Assembly (NCBI RefSeq): GCF_041378895.1 | Contig: NZ_CP144212.1 | Coordinates: forward strand, 1,845,501-1,909,500 | Direction: 5' to 3' | Origin: Dechloromonas sp. ZY10 | Lineage (GTDB): Bacteria > Pseudomonadota > Gammaproteobacteria > Burkholderiales > Rhodocyclaceae | Length of the DNA: 64,000 nt | Shown here: piece after piece, positions 31,237 through 39,964 of the stretch | How positions within the stretch are numbered: the first letter of the stretch is position 1 | How the letters are laid out: every line of letters starts with the position of its first letter | Notes under the pieces: model-generated | Database searches by the model: none | Told to the model about the DNA's origin: nothing | Seen by the model: only the letters and a program-made list of their open reading frames with translations | Program-made: the position numbers and the translations under genes

Positions 31237-31422
31237 TCCCCTCCCGGGAAAGGCCGGGCGACTCCGGATCGGCTGTGCTCAGTCGCTTCGCCAGCGGGGG
31301 ATGCTTGCCGCGTGCCCCTGGGAGGAGTAGGCACGCGGGGGAAGCCCGCAGCACAGCAGATACCGAAAGTCGCCCTCCTTTGGACGACCAAGGGGGATCG
31401 GTCGTTCTTTACCGTGCGCCGC
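31237..31422. other. intergenic stretch with no recognised gene
   Basis: This is GC-rich sequence between the palindrome and the DUF3149 gene. Short imperfect hairpins are present near 31375-31410, but there is no clear terminator or frame. Confidence 0.4.
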
Positions 31423-31581
31423 TCAGCGAGTGAGCGGCCCGGCGCCGGAATTCCTGGCGGCGTCTTCCTTCATGTGCTTGAGCGCATAACCGCCGATGTA
31501 CCACGCCATCCCGAGGATGAAGACGATGGTAAACAAGCTCAGCAAGCCGATATCCGAGGTCAGCAACAACTCCCATGCCAT
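31423..31581 (-). CDS. DUF3149 small membrane protein
   Basis: This encodes 52 aa. The start MAWELLLTSDIGLLSLFTI is diagnostic for DUF3149, a family of about 50-residue proteins in beta- and gammaproteobacteria. One membrane helix (about 10-32) is followed by a charged tail (YALKHMKEDAARN). A good AGGGAG site lies about 10 bases before the ATG. The function is unknown; in other genomes the family often lies near respiratory genes, but none is adjacent here. It is a single-gene unit on the minus strand, divergent from the riboswitch-controlled transporter. Confidence 0.85.
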   Translation of the reverse strand: MAWELLLTSDIGLLSLFTIVFILGMAWYIGGYALKHMKEDAARNSGAGPLTR

Positions 31582-31865
31582 GATGCGTTCTCCCTGTTTC
31601 TGTCGTTGAGTGATGGATCAAACACAAACCACCCCCAGCCTTTTGCACAAGCCATGCCAGAATCAAGAACACAATCACAACCCATTGATTAAATTTAACA
31701 AAACAAAAAACAAAGCTTTCTTTCCCGCCCCTGGCCGCCGGCTTTTACCCGCCCCCGGTCAAAACTGACCGCCAGCAATGGCAGTAAGCACCAATTCTGA
31801 CAAATCGACCTTGCGCCCTTCCCCGCTTGACGCGGCTCGCCGCGTTTGCCGATAATCGCCGCCTC

Positions 31866-32041
31866 TGCGGGAGAGCGGGCTGCAACAGCCCCGCCGAAGG
31901 CGCAAACTCCCATAATCGCTCAGGCTCAGGAACCGCAGGACCGTTACGCTAACTGGAGAGAAGCCGGCCGCCGCTGCGGTGCGGGACTCACCGAAGGGGC
32001 AGGCACCTGGTGCCGAAACTCTCAGGTAAAAGGACAGGGGG
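31866..32041 (+). promoter_or_regulatory. tandem glycine riboswitch (gcvT motif)
   Basis: Two glycine aptamers lie in series. The first runs at about 31868-31944 (GCGGGAGAGCGGG, then CCGAAGGCGCAAACTCCC, then CGCTCAGGCTCAGGAACCGC). The second runs at about 31952-32040 (ACTGGAGAGAAGCC, then CCGAAGGGGCAGG, then CGAAACTCTCAGGTAAAAGG). The GGAGAG, CCGAAGG and CTCAGG.A segments are the conserved core of the class. It ends about 60 bases before the start codon of the TRIC-type transporter, so glycine should control that gene. Confidence 0.95.
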
Positions 32042-32102
32042 AGAAGCACCACCCTGCTGCCGGCACCGCGATTGCGGCCGGCCCTGACCTGTGAGCCCTG
32101 CC

Positions 32103-32792
32103 ATGCCCGTCCTTGCCTTTCCCTGGTCGCCCTCCGGCGCCGTCGTCACCGCCCTCGCCCCCCTGACCACGGTCGACATCCTGCCCGGCATCTACCTGAT
32201 TGCGATTGCCGCCGAGGCGATCTCCGGCGCCCTGGCCGCCGGGCGCCGGCAAATGGATATTTTCGGGGTCGCCGTCATTGCCTTTGTCACCGCGCTTGGC
32301 GGCGGCACCTTGCGCGACGTGATTCTCGGCAATTTTCCGGTGGGCTGGACGCAGCACCCGGAATACGTCGCGCTGGTGCTAGGTGCCGGCCTGCTGACGC
32401 CGCTGGTCGCCCGCCACCTGCATCACCTCAAGCATCTCTTCCTCAGCCTTGATGCGCTCGGCTTGGTCGCCTTTTCGCTGATCGGCTGCAGCATCGCGCA
32501 AAAACTCGGCTACTCGCCGCTGATCGCGGTCATGGCCGGCATGCTCACCGGCATCAGCGGCGGCGTGATCCGCGACGTGCTGTGCAACCAGGTGCCGGTC
32601 GTCTTCCGCCGCGAACTCTACGCCAGCGTCTCGCTGGCTGTCTGCCTGCTTTTTCTGGCGCTGCAAGCCCTCGGACTGGAGCGCAACGGCAATGTCCTGC
32701 TCTGCTTTGCCGCCGGCTTCAGCTTCCGCATGCTGGCGCTACACCGCGCCTGGCGGCTGCCGACCTTCAGCTACGCGCAACGCTGGGAGTAA
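32103..32792 (+). CDS. TRIC/UPF0126 membrane transporter (probable glycine transport)
   Basis: This encodes 229 aa from the ATG (MPVLAFPWSP); a GTG 12 bp upstream is an alternative. Seven hydrophobic segments form two repeats of the UPF0126 domain, each with a GGGxxRDV glycine-rich kink: ALGGGTLRDVILGN in the first and GISGGVIRDVLCN in the second. The family includes YicG-type glycine transporters and is the bacterial relative of TRIC cation channels. Direct control by the glycine riboswitch supports glycine as substrate, probably for export or overflow relief. Substrate is by context, fold by sequence. Confidence 0.92.
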   Translation: MPVLAFPWSPSGAVVTALAPLTTVDILPGIYLIAIAAEAISGALAAGRRQMDIFGVAVIAFVTALGGGTLRDVILGNFPVGWTQHPEYVALVLGAGLLTPLVARHLHHLKHLFLSLDALGLVAFSLIGCSIAQKLGYSPLIAVMAGMLTGISGGVIRDVLCNQVPVVFRRELYASVSLAVCLLFLALQALGLERNGNVLLCFAAGFSFRMLALHRAWRLPTFSYAQRWE

Positions 32793-32995
32793 AACCGGCT
32801 CAAGCCGGCGCCGGGCAGGCCAACCCGGCAAACACCCCGGCCAGGCACGCCACCTTGGCCGCCGCTGCCGTTCGGCAAGGCGCAGCCCCGGCATCGTTCC
32901 GGCAAACAAAAAAGCGATGCCGGAACGCACCGCCACCCTTGCCCCACTACCCAAGCCGCGCCACGCAATAGCGGCCCGCCTGAGCCGGCAGCGGG

Positions 32996-33337
32996 CTACG
33001 GGTACATCGGCTTGCCGTCGTTGAGGTAGAGCCAGCCCTTGACGACCCGGTAGATCAGCCAGATGCCGTTGGCCGCCAGCACCAGCCAGCCGACCAGCAG
33101 GATGAAAGTCAGCCAGCCGACAGCCATCCACAGCAGCCCGAACCAGAAGGTGCGAATCTGCCAGCGAAAATGGCTTTCGAGATAAGTCCCGAGCACATCG
33201 TCGCGCTTGACGTAATTGACGATGATCGCCACCACCGCCGTCACCCCGAACAGGCAGGAAGCCGCGTACAAGGCATACAACACCGTGGTCAGGGTTTTTG
33301 CCGACTGCAGCCGCTGCTCGTCACTCAAGACATCCAT
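32996..33337 (-). CDS. small membrane protein, DUF4870-like
   Basis: This encodes 113 aa from MDVLSDEQRLQSAKTL. The longer frame upstream would pass through the palindromic element and is rejected. Three membrane segments are seen at about 13-40 (TVLYALYAASCLFGVTAVVAII), 60-78 (TFWFGLLWMAVGWLTFILLVG) and 80-95. Between them lies the pattern YVKRDDVLGTYLESHFRWQIRTFW, common in DUF4870/Tic20-like proteins. The last residues are KGWLYLNDGKPMYP. It stands alone; function is unknown. Confidence 0.85.
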   Translation of the reverse strand: MDVLSDEQRLQSAKTLTTVLYALYAASCLFGVTAVVAIIVNYVKRDDVLGTYLESHFRWQIRTFWFGLLWMAVGWLTFILLVGWLVLAANGIWLIYRVVKGWLYLNDGKPMYP

Positions 33338-33389
33338 CGCGCTCTCCTCCCGCCACCGACCGCGCAGTCGGCAGAAAAAAACGTCAAAT

Positions 33390-33405
33390 CCACGGTCGAC
33401 CGTGG
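33390..33405. repeat. SalI-centred palindromic element (intergenic copy)
   Basis: CCACGGTCGACCGTGG lies 53 bp upstream of the small membrane protein gene, so this copy is near a 5' end and not only at transcript ends. Confidence 0.85.
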
Positions 33406-33938
33406 CAGAAGCAAAAAACCGCCGCCACGACTCAGCAAGGGCTGCAGGGTACCGCATTCCGCCGGCTTGCAGCACCCTGCCTGGGGAGGCTTCCAGCGGC
33501 CATCCAGCCAATCAGGCCAGGGGAAAGCTTTAACAAAGCATTCCTTATTAAAACTTTTGCAAGTTAGGTTTAACAAACAGCTGATCATCCAGTCTTTGAT
33601 GAGAAAAACCGACCCTCACCCGCGCCTGCAACAAAGCTGCCGCCCAATACTGGGCTGGACTCAGTACTCGACGAAGCTGAAGCAGTAACGGGCTTGTGGG
33701 AGTGTTGGCGGGGGCGATACCGGATGTACGAATTTACTAAAAGGGCGCCGAACTCTGCAGGCTGGCGGAGATGAACCGAAAAGCCCACACTGCCCGGAAT
33801 GATGCTTGACCCGATCGCTGCCATTGAGGAAGCTGCTTAGCCCAGAAAGCGGCCGTAGAGGCTATTCAAAGAGCTCGGCCTTTGCTGACATTGAGCCAGC
33901 AGCTAGGCTATGGCGGCAGCACACCGTTTAACTGCCGT
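33406..33938. other. low-GC unassigned stretch at the left edge of the type III-like cassette
   Basis: About 530 bp without a convincing gene. Base composition falls (for example TTAACAAAGCATTCCTTATT near 33530), and the sequence from about 33640 to 33900 has short broken frames that look like decayed coding DNA. No inverted-repeat end or transposase motif was recognised. It probably marks the boundary of transferred DNA. Confidence 0.4.
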
Positions 33939-36527
33939 TCAGTCATAGTCGCTGGCCCACGTGCCCTCGTATAGCCCCTTCGCACTGCTTGCTTCCTTGA
34001 TAGCTTGGCGCACATCAGGGCGCTTCAAGTCCAGCACACGCAACTTGCCACACGCTTCTGCAACGGACTCAATACGCCGGTAAGCACCGCCATAGAGTTC
34101 AGCATAGGTTGCCAGCCCCTTCAGCTTTGGAAGGGCATCAGCCAAGTGCAAGCCATGAGGATCGACTAAATCCACCACTACCTTGCCGTCCTGCTCGGCG
34201 AAGAAGATAAAGTCGGGGCGAACGATTTGGTATTGCTCATCCTCCACGTAGGCGATACCTAGCGATGACTGCCCCGGCTGTTGTGGATTCCGATACCAGA
34301 ATTGGAAGCCGGTGCGCCTCATCTCTGCCTCAATAACAGCGGGCTCCCAACTGCTCTTAAACTCAGTGGGGTATTTCCCATCCTTGTCGCAAAGCAGATG
34401 GTTCTTCCAGATTGGGAAGGCAATTTCCTTGTCGTTTTCGCGTGCTTTGGTTGCCTCGTAGCGGGATTCGGGTTTTGCCAAATTGACACTCTGTGGCTCG
34501 GTGCTCATCTCGATGATTTGCCGATAAGATTCTTTCCTGTCGTCGCTGAGCACCTTGATCTGTGATGCATAAGCCGTCAGCCACGCCTTTGCCAGCTTGT
34601 CAGCCTCTGCATCAAAGTAAGCCTGCACCTCTGTAACCAGCCCGAGGCCAGCTACGGTGACACGAGCCTCCACGATGGCCTCCAAGAATTCCTCGGGGTC
34701 GTCGTCAACGCTTGCAACTTTCTTCGCCAGATGCTCGACGTAGGTACGGGCAATGTCCGGGCTGAAAATGCGTGCCGCGCGCCTAAAGGCATCGTCAATC
34801 ACCGCTACATCGGCGTCTTCCCAGAAATCGTCAAAGCTCTTTGCCTTGCCCTTCATGTCGGCGATTACCGTCTTGCCATCCACGGTCATCACCGATTTGC
34901 GCTTTGCCTCAATCTTCTCTTTCTGACTTTCCTGAAAAGTGTCCAGCGCCTTATGCATCTCGGCATGAGCCTGTCTGCCTGCGCGAGGAAGGATGTCATC
35001 GGACGCCAATTCATGTGCCAGCGCAGTCAATCGTTTCGCCGGTTTCGCACCGCGTTGCGGGCGGGTCTGTGATGGCAGAGACTCGAAGGCATCCCAAACT
35101 GCTACCGATGCTTCTGGGTTGGGTTTCAACTCAACATAGTCGATGAGAATGCGCCCCGAAGGCGGTGCCGAATCGTCGCCCGTCATCAAGGCATCGACAA
35201 CTTCTTCCACTGTCTTCTTGCTGAACTTCGGTAGCAGACAGTCCACGGCATTCAATCGATCGTTGCCAGGGATACGGCGTGCCAACGGAGATCGCACCAT
35301 GCGCCCCAGCAACTGAGTAATGTGGGTGCGGTCGCTGGCAGCTCGGAATGACACCATCACTTCAGCGCGAGGGCAATCCCAGCCGGTGCTAATTGCGTCC
35401 TTTGCAATCAGAATTCGAATCCAGGTCGATTCCTGCACACGTTGGGGTTCGATGTACGGCACGTCGCGGTTGCCGAAGCGCTGTGTCGTATGTTCGCCAA
35501 AAACATGGGCCACACTGGTAGCTGGCAACTCGGGGGAACGCTCGAAGATGGTATCCAGCGCGCGCCCTATTTCATTCGGGTCGGGCGTGTTGGGAACCTG
35601 CAACACCATCAGTGGAACAACAACGTGCGCCTCTTCTTGCTGTTTGGCGTACTCCGCCCAAGCGGTGCTCGACTCCTTGAGTTTGTCGGTCGCGCGCCGT
35701 ACCAGCACGGTATCGAAATCCCCGACTTCATCTGGAATATCCAGCAAGATCGTATCCTTGATGAGGCCGGACTCTTGAACCTTGGACGCATCTACCACGA
35801 CGTTCGGCAATTTGATGTGCTTGCCAGCGAACTCAATGGCTTTGTTGAAACGCTCCACCGTCGCAGAGATGCCCCAAACTGCGGGAATGCCAGGCACGCC
35901 GCCAGCTCCATTTATGAGGCGCTGAACGATGGTCCCCTTTTCCTTCGGCGTAGCGTTGCCCATGCCGCGATGTGCTTCATCTAATACCAGATAAAGCGTC
36001 AGCTCTGGGTCTTCGATGGTGTTTTTGATCGTGTCCCAAATTGTGTAGGCCCGCAGATCGGGACGGGTTTCCGGTAGCAGGTTGCCTGCTTTGGCTTCCA
36101 GTTCTTCTTGGTCGAAGCCTCGTACCAGCAGACTGTTCTTGCCTAGCTTCTGCGTGTTGAGGAAGTAGATTTTCCCAGCCTCGAATCTGGGACGATTGAA
36201 GGTGTTTTCCACCACAACCATATCGGTATGATTGATGCGGTCGCTGGCTTCCATCAGGCGAAAGCGGGTCTGTTCATTCAAAGATGGGTCGTCGCTGAAC
36301 CAGATCACCACGGCACCGGGATCGGCATCAAAGTTGAATTCATCATCGCCATGGAACAAGGCTTCAAACGCGGCAGCCGCCATAACGGTTTTACCCGCAC
36401 CCGTAACGGCGGTCAGAGAAAATGCAGTCTTGTCGGACTCCCCCTGCCAGAGACGACGGGCCTTTCTTAGATTGGACAAGGCATCGCGCACTGCGTCGCG
36501 TTGATAGTCCTTGAGGGTGAACTTCAT
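33939..36527 (-). CDS. type III-like restriction subunit (DEAD/DEAH helicase plus nuclease)
   Basis: The 862-aa protein has Walker A VTGAGKT at 41-47 and DEAH at 183-186 (LVLDEAHRG). Helicase motif III is ISATV, and motifs V/VI appear as AKDAISTGWDCPRAEVMVSF and ITQLLGRMVRSP. Near the C-terminus, RPDFIFFAEQDGKVVVDLVDPHG has the spacing of a PD-(D/E)xK-type nuclease, with a noncanonical final residue (D in place of E-x-K). It begins 3 bp after the methyltransferase gene. Together they form a type III-like restriction pair that would cut DNA lacking the partner's methylation. The nuclease call is less certain than the helicase. Confidence 0.88.
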   Translation of the reverse strand: MKFTLKDYQRDAVRDALSNLRKARRLWQGESDKTAFSLTAVTGAGKTVMAAAAFEALFHGDDEFNFDADPGAVVIWFSDDPSLNEQTRFRLMEASDRINHTDMVVVENTFNRPRFEAGKIYFLNTQKLGKNSLLVRGFDQEELEAKAGNLLPETRPDLRAYTIWDTIKNTIEDPELTLYLVLDEAHRGMGNATPKEKGTIVQRLINGAGGVPGIPAVWGISATVERFNKAIEFAGKHIKLPNVVVDASKVQESGLIKDTILLDIPDEVGDFDTVLVRRATDKLKESSTAWAEYAKQQEEAHVVVPLMVLQVPNTPDPNEIGRALDTIFERSPELPATSVAHVFGEHTTQRFGNRDVPYIEPQRVQESTWIRILIAKDAISTGWDCPRAEVMVSFRAASDRTHITQLLGRMVRSPLARRIPGNDRLNAVDCLLPKFSKKTVEEVVDALMTGDDSAPPSGRILIDYVELKPNPEASVAVWDAFESLPSQTRPQRGAKPAKRLTALAHELASDDILPRAGRQAHAEMHKALDTFQESQKEKIEAKRKSVMTVDGKTVIADMKGKAKSFDDFWEDADVAVIDDAFRRAARIFSPDIARTYVEHLAKKVASVDDDPEEFLEAIVEARVTVAGLGLVTEVQAYFDAEADKLAKAWLTAYASQIKVLSDDRKESYRQIIEMSTEPQSVNLAKPESRYEATKARENDKEIAFPIWKNHLLCDKDGKYPTEFKSSWEPAVIEAEMRRTGFQFWYRNPQQPGQSSLGIAYVEDEQYQIVRPDFIFFAEQDGKVVVDLVDPHGLHLADALPKLKGLATYAELYGGAYRRIESVAEACGKLRVLDLKRPDVRQAIKEASSAKGLYEGTWASDYD

Positions 36528-36530
36528 GCC

Positions 36531-38648
36531 TTACTCCCCATTTGTGAAGCTGAAATTGGTCAGATAGGACTCGTATAAACGCACGGGCTCGACGCCATCA
36601 GGCAAGCGCTTGGCAATGGCCTGGAAACGGCGGTCGTCGTCGGTAACGATATAAGCAACGCGCAGGCTTTCTTTACTCACAGCGTGGATAAATGGCGTGG
36701 CCTGATCCACTTCCGTCAGTAAGCCGTAGTTGTCAGCCACTTCCCAGCCCTCGGCAGGCAGTTTGTCGATGCGCCGACCTTGGGCTCCAGCCCGCAGCCA
36801 CAACAAAGGTGCAATGCGGGCATAGGCCAGGTTGTGATTGACTGCGCTCTTGGCCTCGTAGGTCAGCGTGAAGAATTCGGCGTTTTCCTCGAACCCGTCG
36901 GCCATTGGGAATTCATCGGTAAATTTGTAGTCGCCTTTGATTGGCTCGCCATCTGGCGTCTTGCCCGTGATCGCGGCGGCAACGCGGGGCTTGGTGATGT
37001 AGTCACAGATGCCATGCTTTTCCCATTCGGCATCACCAGGGCGCAAGCCCTGCTCACGCAGTGCTCTCTGCTCATCGGCAGCCACTTCATTGTTTGTCAC
37101 CGAAATGCACTGGCGGTGACCGCTATCCTGACGGTTCAGACGCATTACGGCGTGGGCTGTGGTGCCGGAACCGGAGAAGAAGTCGAGGATGATGGCATTG
37201 GATTTCCCCCCTACAAAAAAACGAAGGGAGTCTTCAACAGCATACAAAGATTTCGGGAATGGAAACCTTCGCTCAGGGATAACAGATTTCAGTATTCCCG
37301 TTCCTCCGTGCTCAGCACTGTGCGATGTGAAATCCCATTGCGTTGTCACGTGTTTCAAAGTTGCGTCAACATACTTCGCAACCACAGAACCGTCTTCACG
37401 TCTTCTCTCTATAACAGCCGTACCAGCGGCAATTTCTTTTCTGGCTTTATTGGGTAGATGCTGAATGATGTAAGGCTGCGGCTCATCTTTTCTGCCGTTT
37501 GCGCGGATAAAACCCTTTGGCCACCAATTGTCAAAAGCGGAATCTGTGTATTCCCAATTCATTTCTGTGCCATCGGGACGAACGGGAAATACAGCTACAG
37601 CCCCCTCGGGGGGGGCAATGGTTTCACGCAAGGTATCAGGCGGCAATGGGTTACCGCGCCCGACTATTGCGCCCGTCTTGGCATCTACAAAGATTGGGAA
37701 AAACTGATTAGGCCCACAAGCGCCTTTCCCCTTTCTGCCGCGGACAGAAGCGAGATTACGTCGACGCATAGTCTCCCAGCCAACCTCGGCCCCTACATCT
37801 GCATCATCAGGCATGCCGCCTACTTTCGCAGATCCAAATCGCACGAAAAAAAGGAACTCGTTGGTCCGCGCAAAATCACCGGACCTGCCTGTTCCTTTTG
37901 GATTGATGACAGAAGACACCATTTCAATTTTGGCGCCCTCGTATATTTGTTCGAGTAGCAGTCCAAGACGCAGGTATTCTTTCTCATCGATGGTCGCGAT
38001 CAGCACCGAGTCCGCCGGATTCAGCAACTCCTTTGCCACCAGCAAACGCCGCTCCATCATCGCCAGCCACTTGCTGTGACGATAGAGATCATCACCCTCA
38101 ACGTAGTCGTTGTTGTATTTCCAATCCTTCGCGCCGGTGTTGTAAGGCGGGTCAATGTAAATGGCATCTATTTTGCCACGGTGTGTGTAGGTCAACGCCC
38201 TGAGCACATGGTAGTTCTCACCATTGATGACCGTATGAAATGGCTTGTCGCCACCTCGTTCTACCTTGCCGGTACTGACTAGGCCCGGGTAAATCGTGTC
38301 GCGGAATTCGGCTACGACTACCAGATCATCTAGCGCGACGGATTGCATTTCAACTTCAGCCGAGCCCAGTAGCTCTAGATCGGCGATGTTCTTGGCCTTG
38401 TGAATAGCCTTGACTTGCCATAGGCGCTGATCGCCCTTCTTGGTCGCCCCTCGCTCGGGAAGGACGCGAACCTTGTCACCCTTTCGAATTGGGCGTAGCG
38501 GTAATTCAACGGCTTCGGGGCTGTGGCGCTCAAAGTTCAGGCCGAAAGGTAGTCGTGAAGACAGAGCTTTAAACTCCCGTTCCAGGTCGGCACCTAGTTG
38601 TGCATCCTTGGCCTTGGTACGAGCCAGCAGGTCAGTAAGTCGAGACAC
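36531..38648 (-). CDS. type III-like site-specific DNA methyltransferase (Mod)
   Basis: This encodes 705 aa. The catalytic DPPYNTG motif is at 166-172, before the SAM motif FSGSGTT in the last third (ILDFFSGSGTTAHAV), so it is a beta-class N6-adenine (or N4-cytosine) methylase, the class of type III Mod subunits. The 110 residues before the catalytic domain include a small beta-barrel-like region (RKGDKVRVLPERGATKKGD), unlike standard Mod. The middle 250 residues should hold target recognition. It is expressed with the helicase gene 3 bp downstream and probably with the HTH gene 51 bp upstream. Confidence 0.92.
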   Translation of the reverse strand: MSRLTDLLARTKAKDAQLGADLEREFKALSSRLPFGLNFERHSPEAVELPLRPIRKGDKVRVLPERGATKKGDQRLWQVKAIHKAKNIADLELLGSAEVEMQSVALDDLVVVAEFRDTIYPGLVSTGKVERGGDKPFHTVINGENYHVLRALTYTHRGKIDAIYIDPPYNTGAKDWKYNNDYVEGDDLYRHSKWLAMMERRLLVAKELLNPADSVLIATIDEKEYLRLGLLLEQIYEGAKIEMVSSVINPKGTGRSGDFARTNEFLFFVRFGSAKVGGMPDDADVGAEVGWETMRRRNLASVRGRKGKGACGPNQFFPIFVDAKTGAIVGRGNPLPPDTLRETIAPPEGAVAVFPVRPDGTEMNWEYTDSAFDNWWPKGFIRANGRKDEPQPYIIQHLPNKARKEIAAGTAVIERRREDGSVVAKYVDATLKHVTTQWDFTSHSAEHGGTGILKSVIPERRFPFPKSLYAVEDSLRFFVGGKSNAIILDFFSGSGTTAHAVMRLNRQDSGHRQCISVTNNEVAADEQRALREQGLRPGDAEWEKHGICDYITKPRVAAAITGKTPDGEPIKGDYKFTDEFPMADGFEENAEFFTLTYEAKSAVNHNLAYARIAPLLWLRAGAQGRRIDKLPAEGWEVADNYGLLTEVDQATPFIHAVSKESLRVAYIVTDDDRRFQAIAKRLPDGVEPVRLYESYLTNFSFTNGE

Positions 38649-38699
38649 GGCGGTTCCCTGCGTATTGCATGAAATGATTAAAGGTATGGAAATGACGCA

Positions 38700-38903
38700 T
38701 CAGCACTCCCCTTGCTTTGTTTTATTTTCGATACTGGCGGCAATCCAGCGATCCAGTTCGTCACGGCGAAAACGCCATGTCCCGCCGAGCTTGAAGGCGG
38801 GTATATCGCCTTGCTGGGCGAGCCGGTAAACAGTTCGCTTGCCTGCTTTCAGGTAGGCAGCAACTTCTTCAAGGGTCAGTATTTCGTCTTTATGGTCTGC
38901 CAT
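38700..38903 (-). CDS. excisionase-type helix-turn-helix DNA-binding protein
   Basis: This encodes 67 aa. ILTLEEVAAYLKAGKRTVYRL and the following GDIPAFKLGGTWRFRRDELDRWI are the MerR-like HTH_17/excisionase pattern in full, with the winged arginines that contact DNA. As the first gene of the restriction cassette, behind a TATAAT box, it is likely a regulator of the cassette, in the way controller proteins time methylase and nuclease synthesis. An excision function is possible, but no integrase is in the window. Confidence 0.88.
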   Translation of the reverse strand: MADHKDEILTLEEVAAYLKAGKRTVYRLAQQGDIPAFKLGGTWRFRRDELDRWIAASIENKTKQGEC

Positions 38904-38959
38904 TTCACGGTCCTTGCCGATGTTGCTCTTGGATTGCCAAGTTTGGCAAATTCTCTCAC

Positions 38960-38965
38960 ATTATA
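38960..38965 (-). promoter_or_regulatory. candidate -10 box of the HTH-mod-res cassette
   Basis: Read leftward, a perfect TATAAT lies 57 bp before the HTH gene start, in an AT-rich island that contrasts with the genome. No good -35 hexamer was found at 16-18 bp; CAAATT at 17 bp is the best. Confidence 0.45.
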
Positions 38966-39277
38966 TCTACGCACAAAAATTGAATTTGCATACATCTTGT
39001 GGGCTGATTGGCAAAAGCAGATAAATGCCCCGGGGATGTTTCCAATTTGAACGGCAACAAAGCGACGTAAAGCCATCAGATATTGGACGATAGATTATCG
39101 ACTGCTTTGGCCAACGAACAGCCATAGATCAACCGCAACAAACAGCCAGCCTCCCCAACCACCAGCCGTCCCCCTTCCACCTCGACACAGAACCGCCGAA
39201 GAACGACTCGAACCAGTCAAGAACACGGGCTCCTGTGATCTGCCACCAGCGATTTCACAACAGGAATCTGCCCCCCC
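38966..39277. other. intergenic stretch at the right edge of the type III-like cassette
   Basis: About 310 bp with no gene recognised. The left 60 bases are AT-rich (promoter region of the cassette). The remainder is ordinary GC-rich sequence without a terminator-like hairpin that I can defend. Confidence 0.4.
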
Positions 39278-39649
39278 TCACCCGCACCACTGCTGCTCAC
39301 ACGGCACGCCATCACCATCGCCGTCCATCTTGGTATTCGGGCAGTTTTTGAGGAAGTAGGTGGCTTCGGCGCAGGAGGTCATTTGCGAGCAGTGGGTGCG
39401 TCCGTCGCAGCGGAAGTTTTGACTCGGTGATTCGCTGCGCCAGGCCGGCGGCGTGGCGGCTGGTGGGGCAAGCGGCTCGGGTGCGGCCGGTAGCTCGGCG
39501 GCGCGGCTGGGGGCGGCCGGTGCGCTGTGGCTGACGGCGGCGGGCTCGTCGGGTTCGGCCGGGGGCGGTGGTGGTGCGGCGTTGAGGAATTTGAGCGACA
39601 ACTTCCAGCCCACCAGCAGCAACAGGGCGTAGAGCAACAGTTTTTTCAT
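39278..39649 (-). CDS. membrane-anchored protein with Excalibur calcium-binding domain
   Basis: This encodes 123 aa from MKKLLLYALLLLVGWKLSLKF, an N-terminal membrane anchor or uncleaved signal. A Pro/Ala-rich linker (about 25-75) leads to an Excalibur domain at about 80-122, with four conserved cysteines and the Ca-binding loop DGDGDGVPCE. Excalibur domains are extracytoplasmic and often linked with surface nucleases, but no nuclease part is present. The longer frame upstream runs through the palindromic element and is rejected. It stands alone and the role is unknown. Confidence 0.88.
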   Translation of the reverse strand: MKKLLLYALLLLVGWKLSLKFLNAAPPPPPAEPDEPAAVSHSAPAAPSRAAELPAAPEPLAPPAATPPAWRSESPSQNFRCDGRTHCSQMTSCAEATYFLKNCPNTKMDGDGDGVPCEQQWCG

Positions 39650-39852
39650 TCGGCGTTCCAGGCAAAAAACCGCCGCCCGGCGGGGCGGCGAGGCGTAAGG
39701 GGGAAGGCGGCCAGGTCGCGCAATACATCTCGCATAAGCATCCTGAATTATGACATAAGGCGATCCGGCACTCTGCCGCCCCCGCTGTGCGATTTTCCGC
39801 ACAGCGCCCGGCCCGGCCGTCGCCAATTCCACACAGACCGGTTTCTGCCCTG

Positions 39853-39872
39853 TTCCACGGTCGACCGTGGAA
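39853..39872. repeat. SalI-centred palindromic element (intergenic copy)
   Basis: TTCCACGGTCGACCGTGGAA, a 20-bp perfect palindrome, lies 40 bp upstream of the sigma-54 promoter of the ABC transporter operon, between divergent genes. Confidence 0.9.
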
Positions 39873-39911
39873 TTCATCAAAAATCAGTCACTTGCATCGA
39901 AAGCACCGAGG

Positions 39912-39927
39912 TGGCACGGCTCCTGCA
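39912..39927 (+). promoter_or_regulatory. sigma-54 (-24/-12) promoter of the ABC transporter operon
   Basis: TGGCACGGCTCCTGCA matches the RpoN consensus TGGCACG-N4-TTGCW at 15 of the fixed and variable positions, with GG and GC exactly 12 bases apart. It lies about 38 bp before the transporter ATG, leaving room for the GGAGGAG ribosome site. The NtrC-type regulator encoded at 44828 is the obvious activator. Confidence 0.8.
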
Positions 39928-39964
39928 ATGGGAGGAGACCTGTTTTCCACTGGAGGAGTCGATC

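Noticed and set aside
33585-33824. A 79-codon minus-strand frame left of the type III-like cassette
   Set aside because: Low-complexity, with no start context or family match; it lies in DNA that looks decayed.
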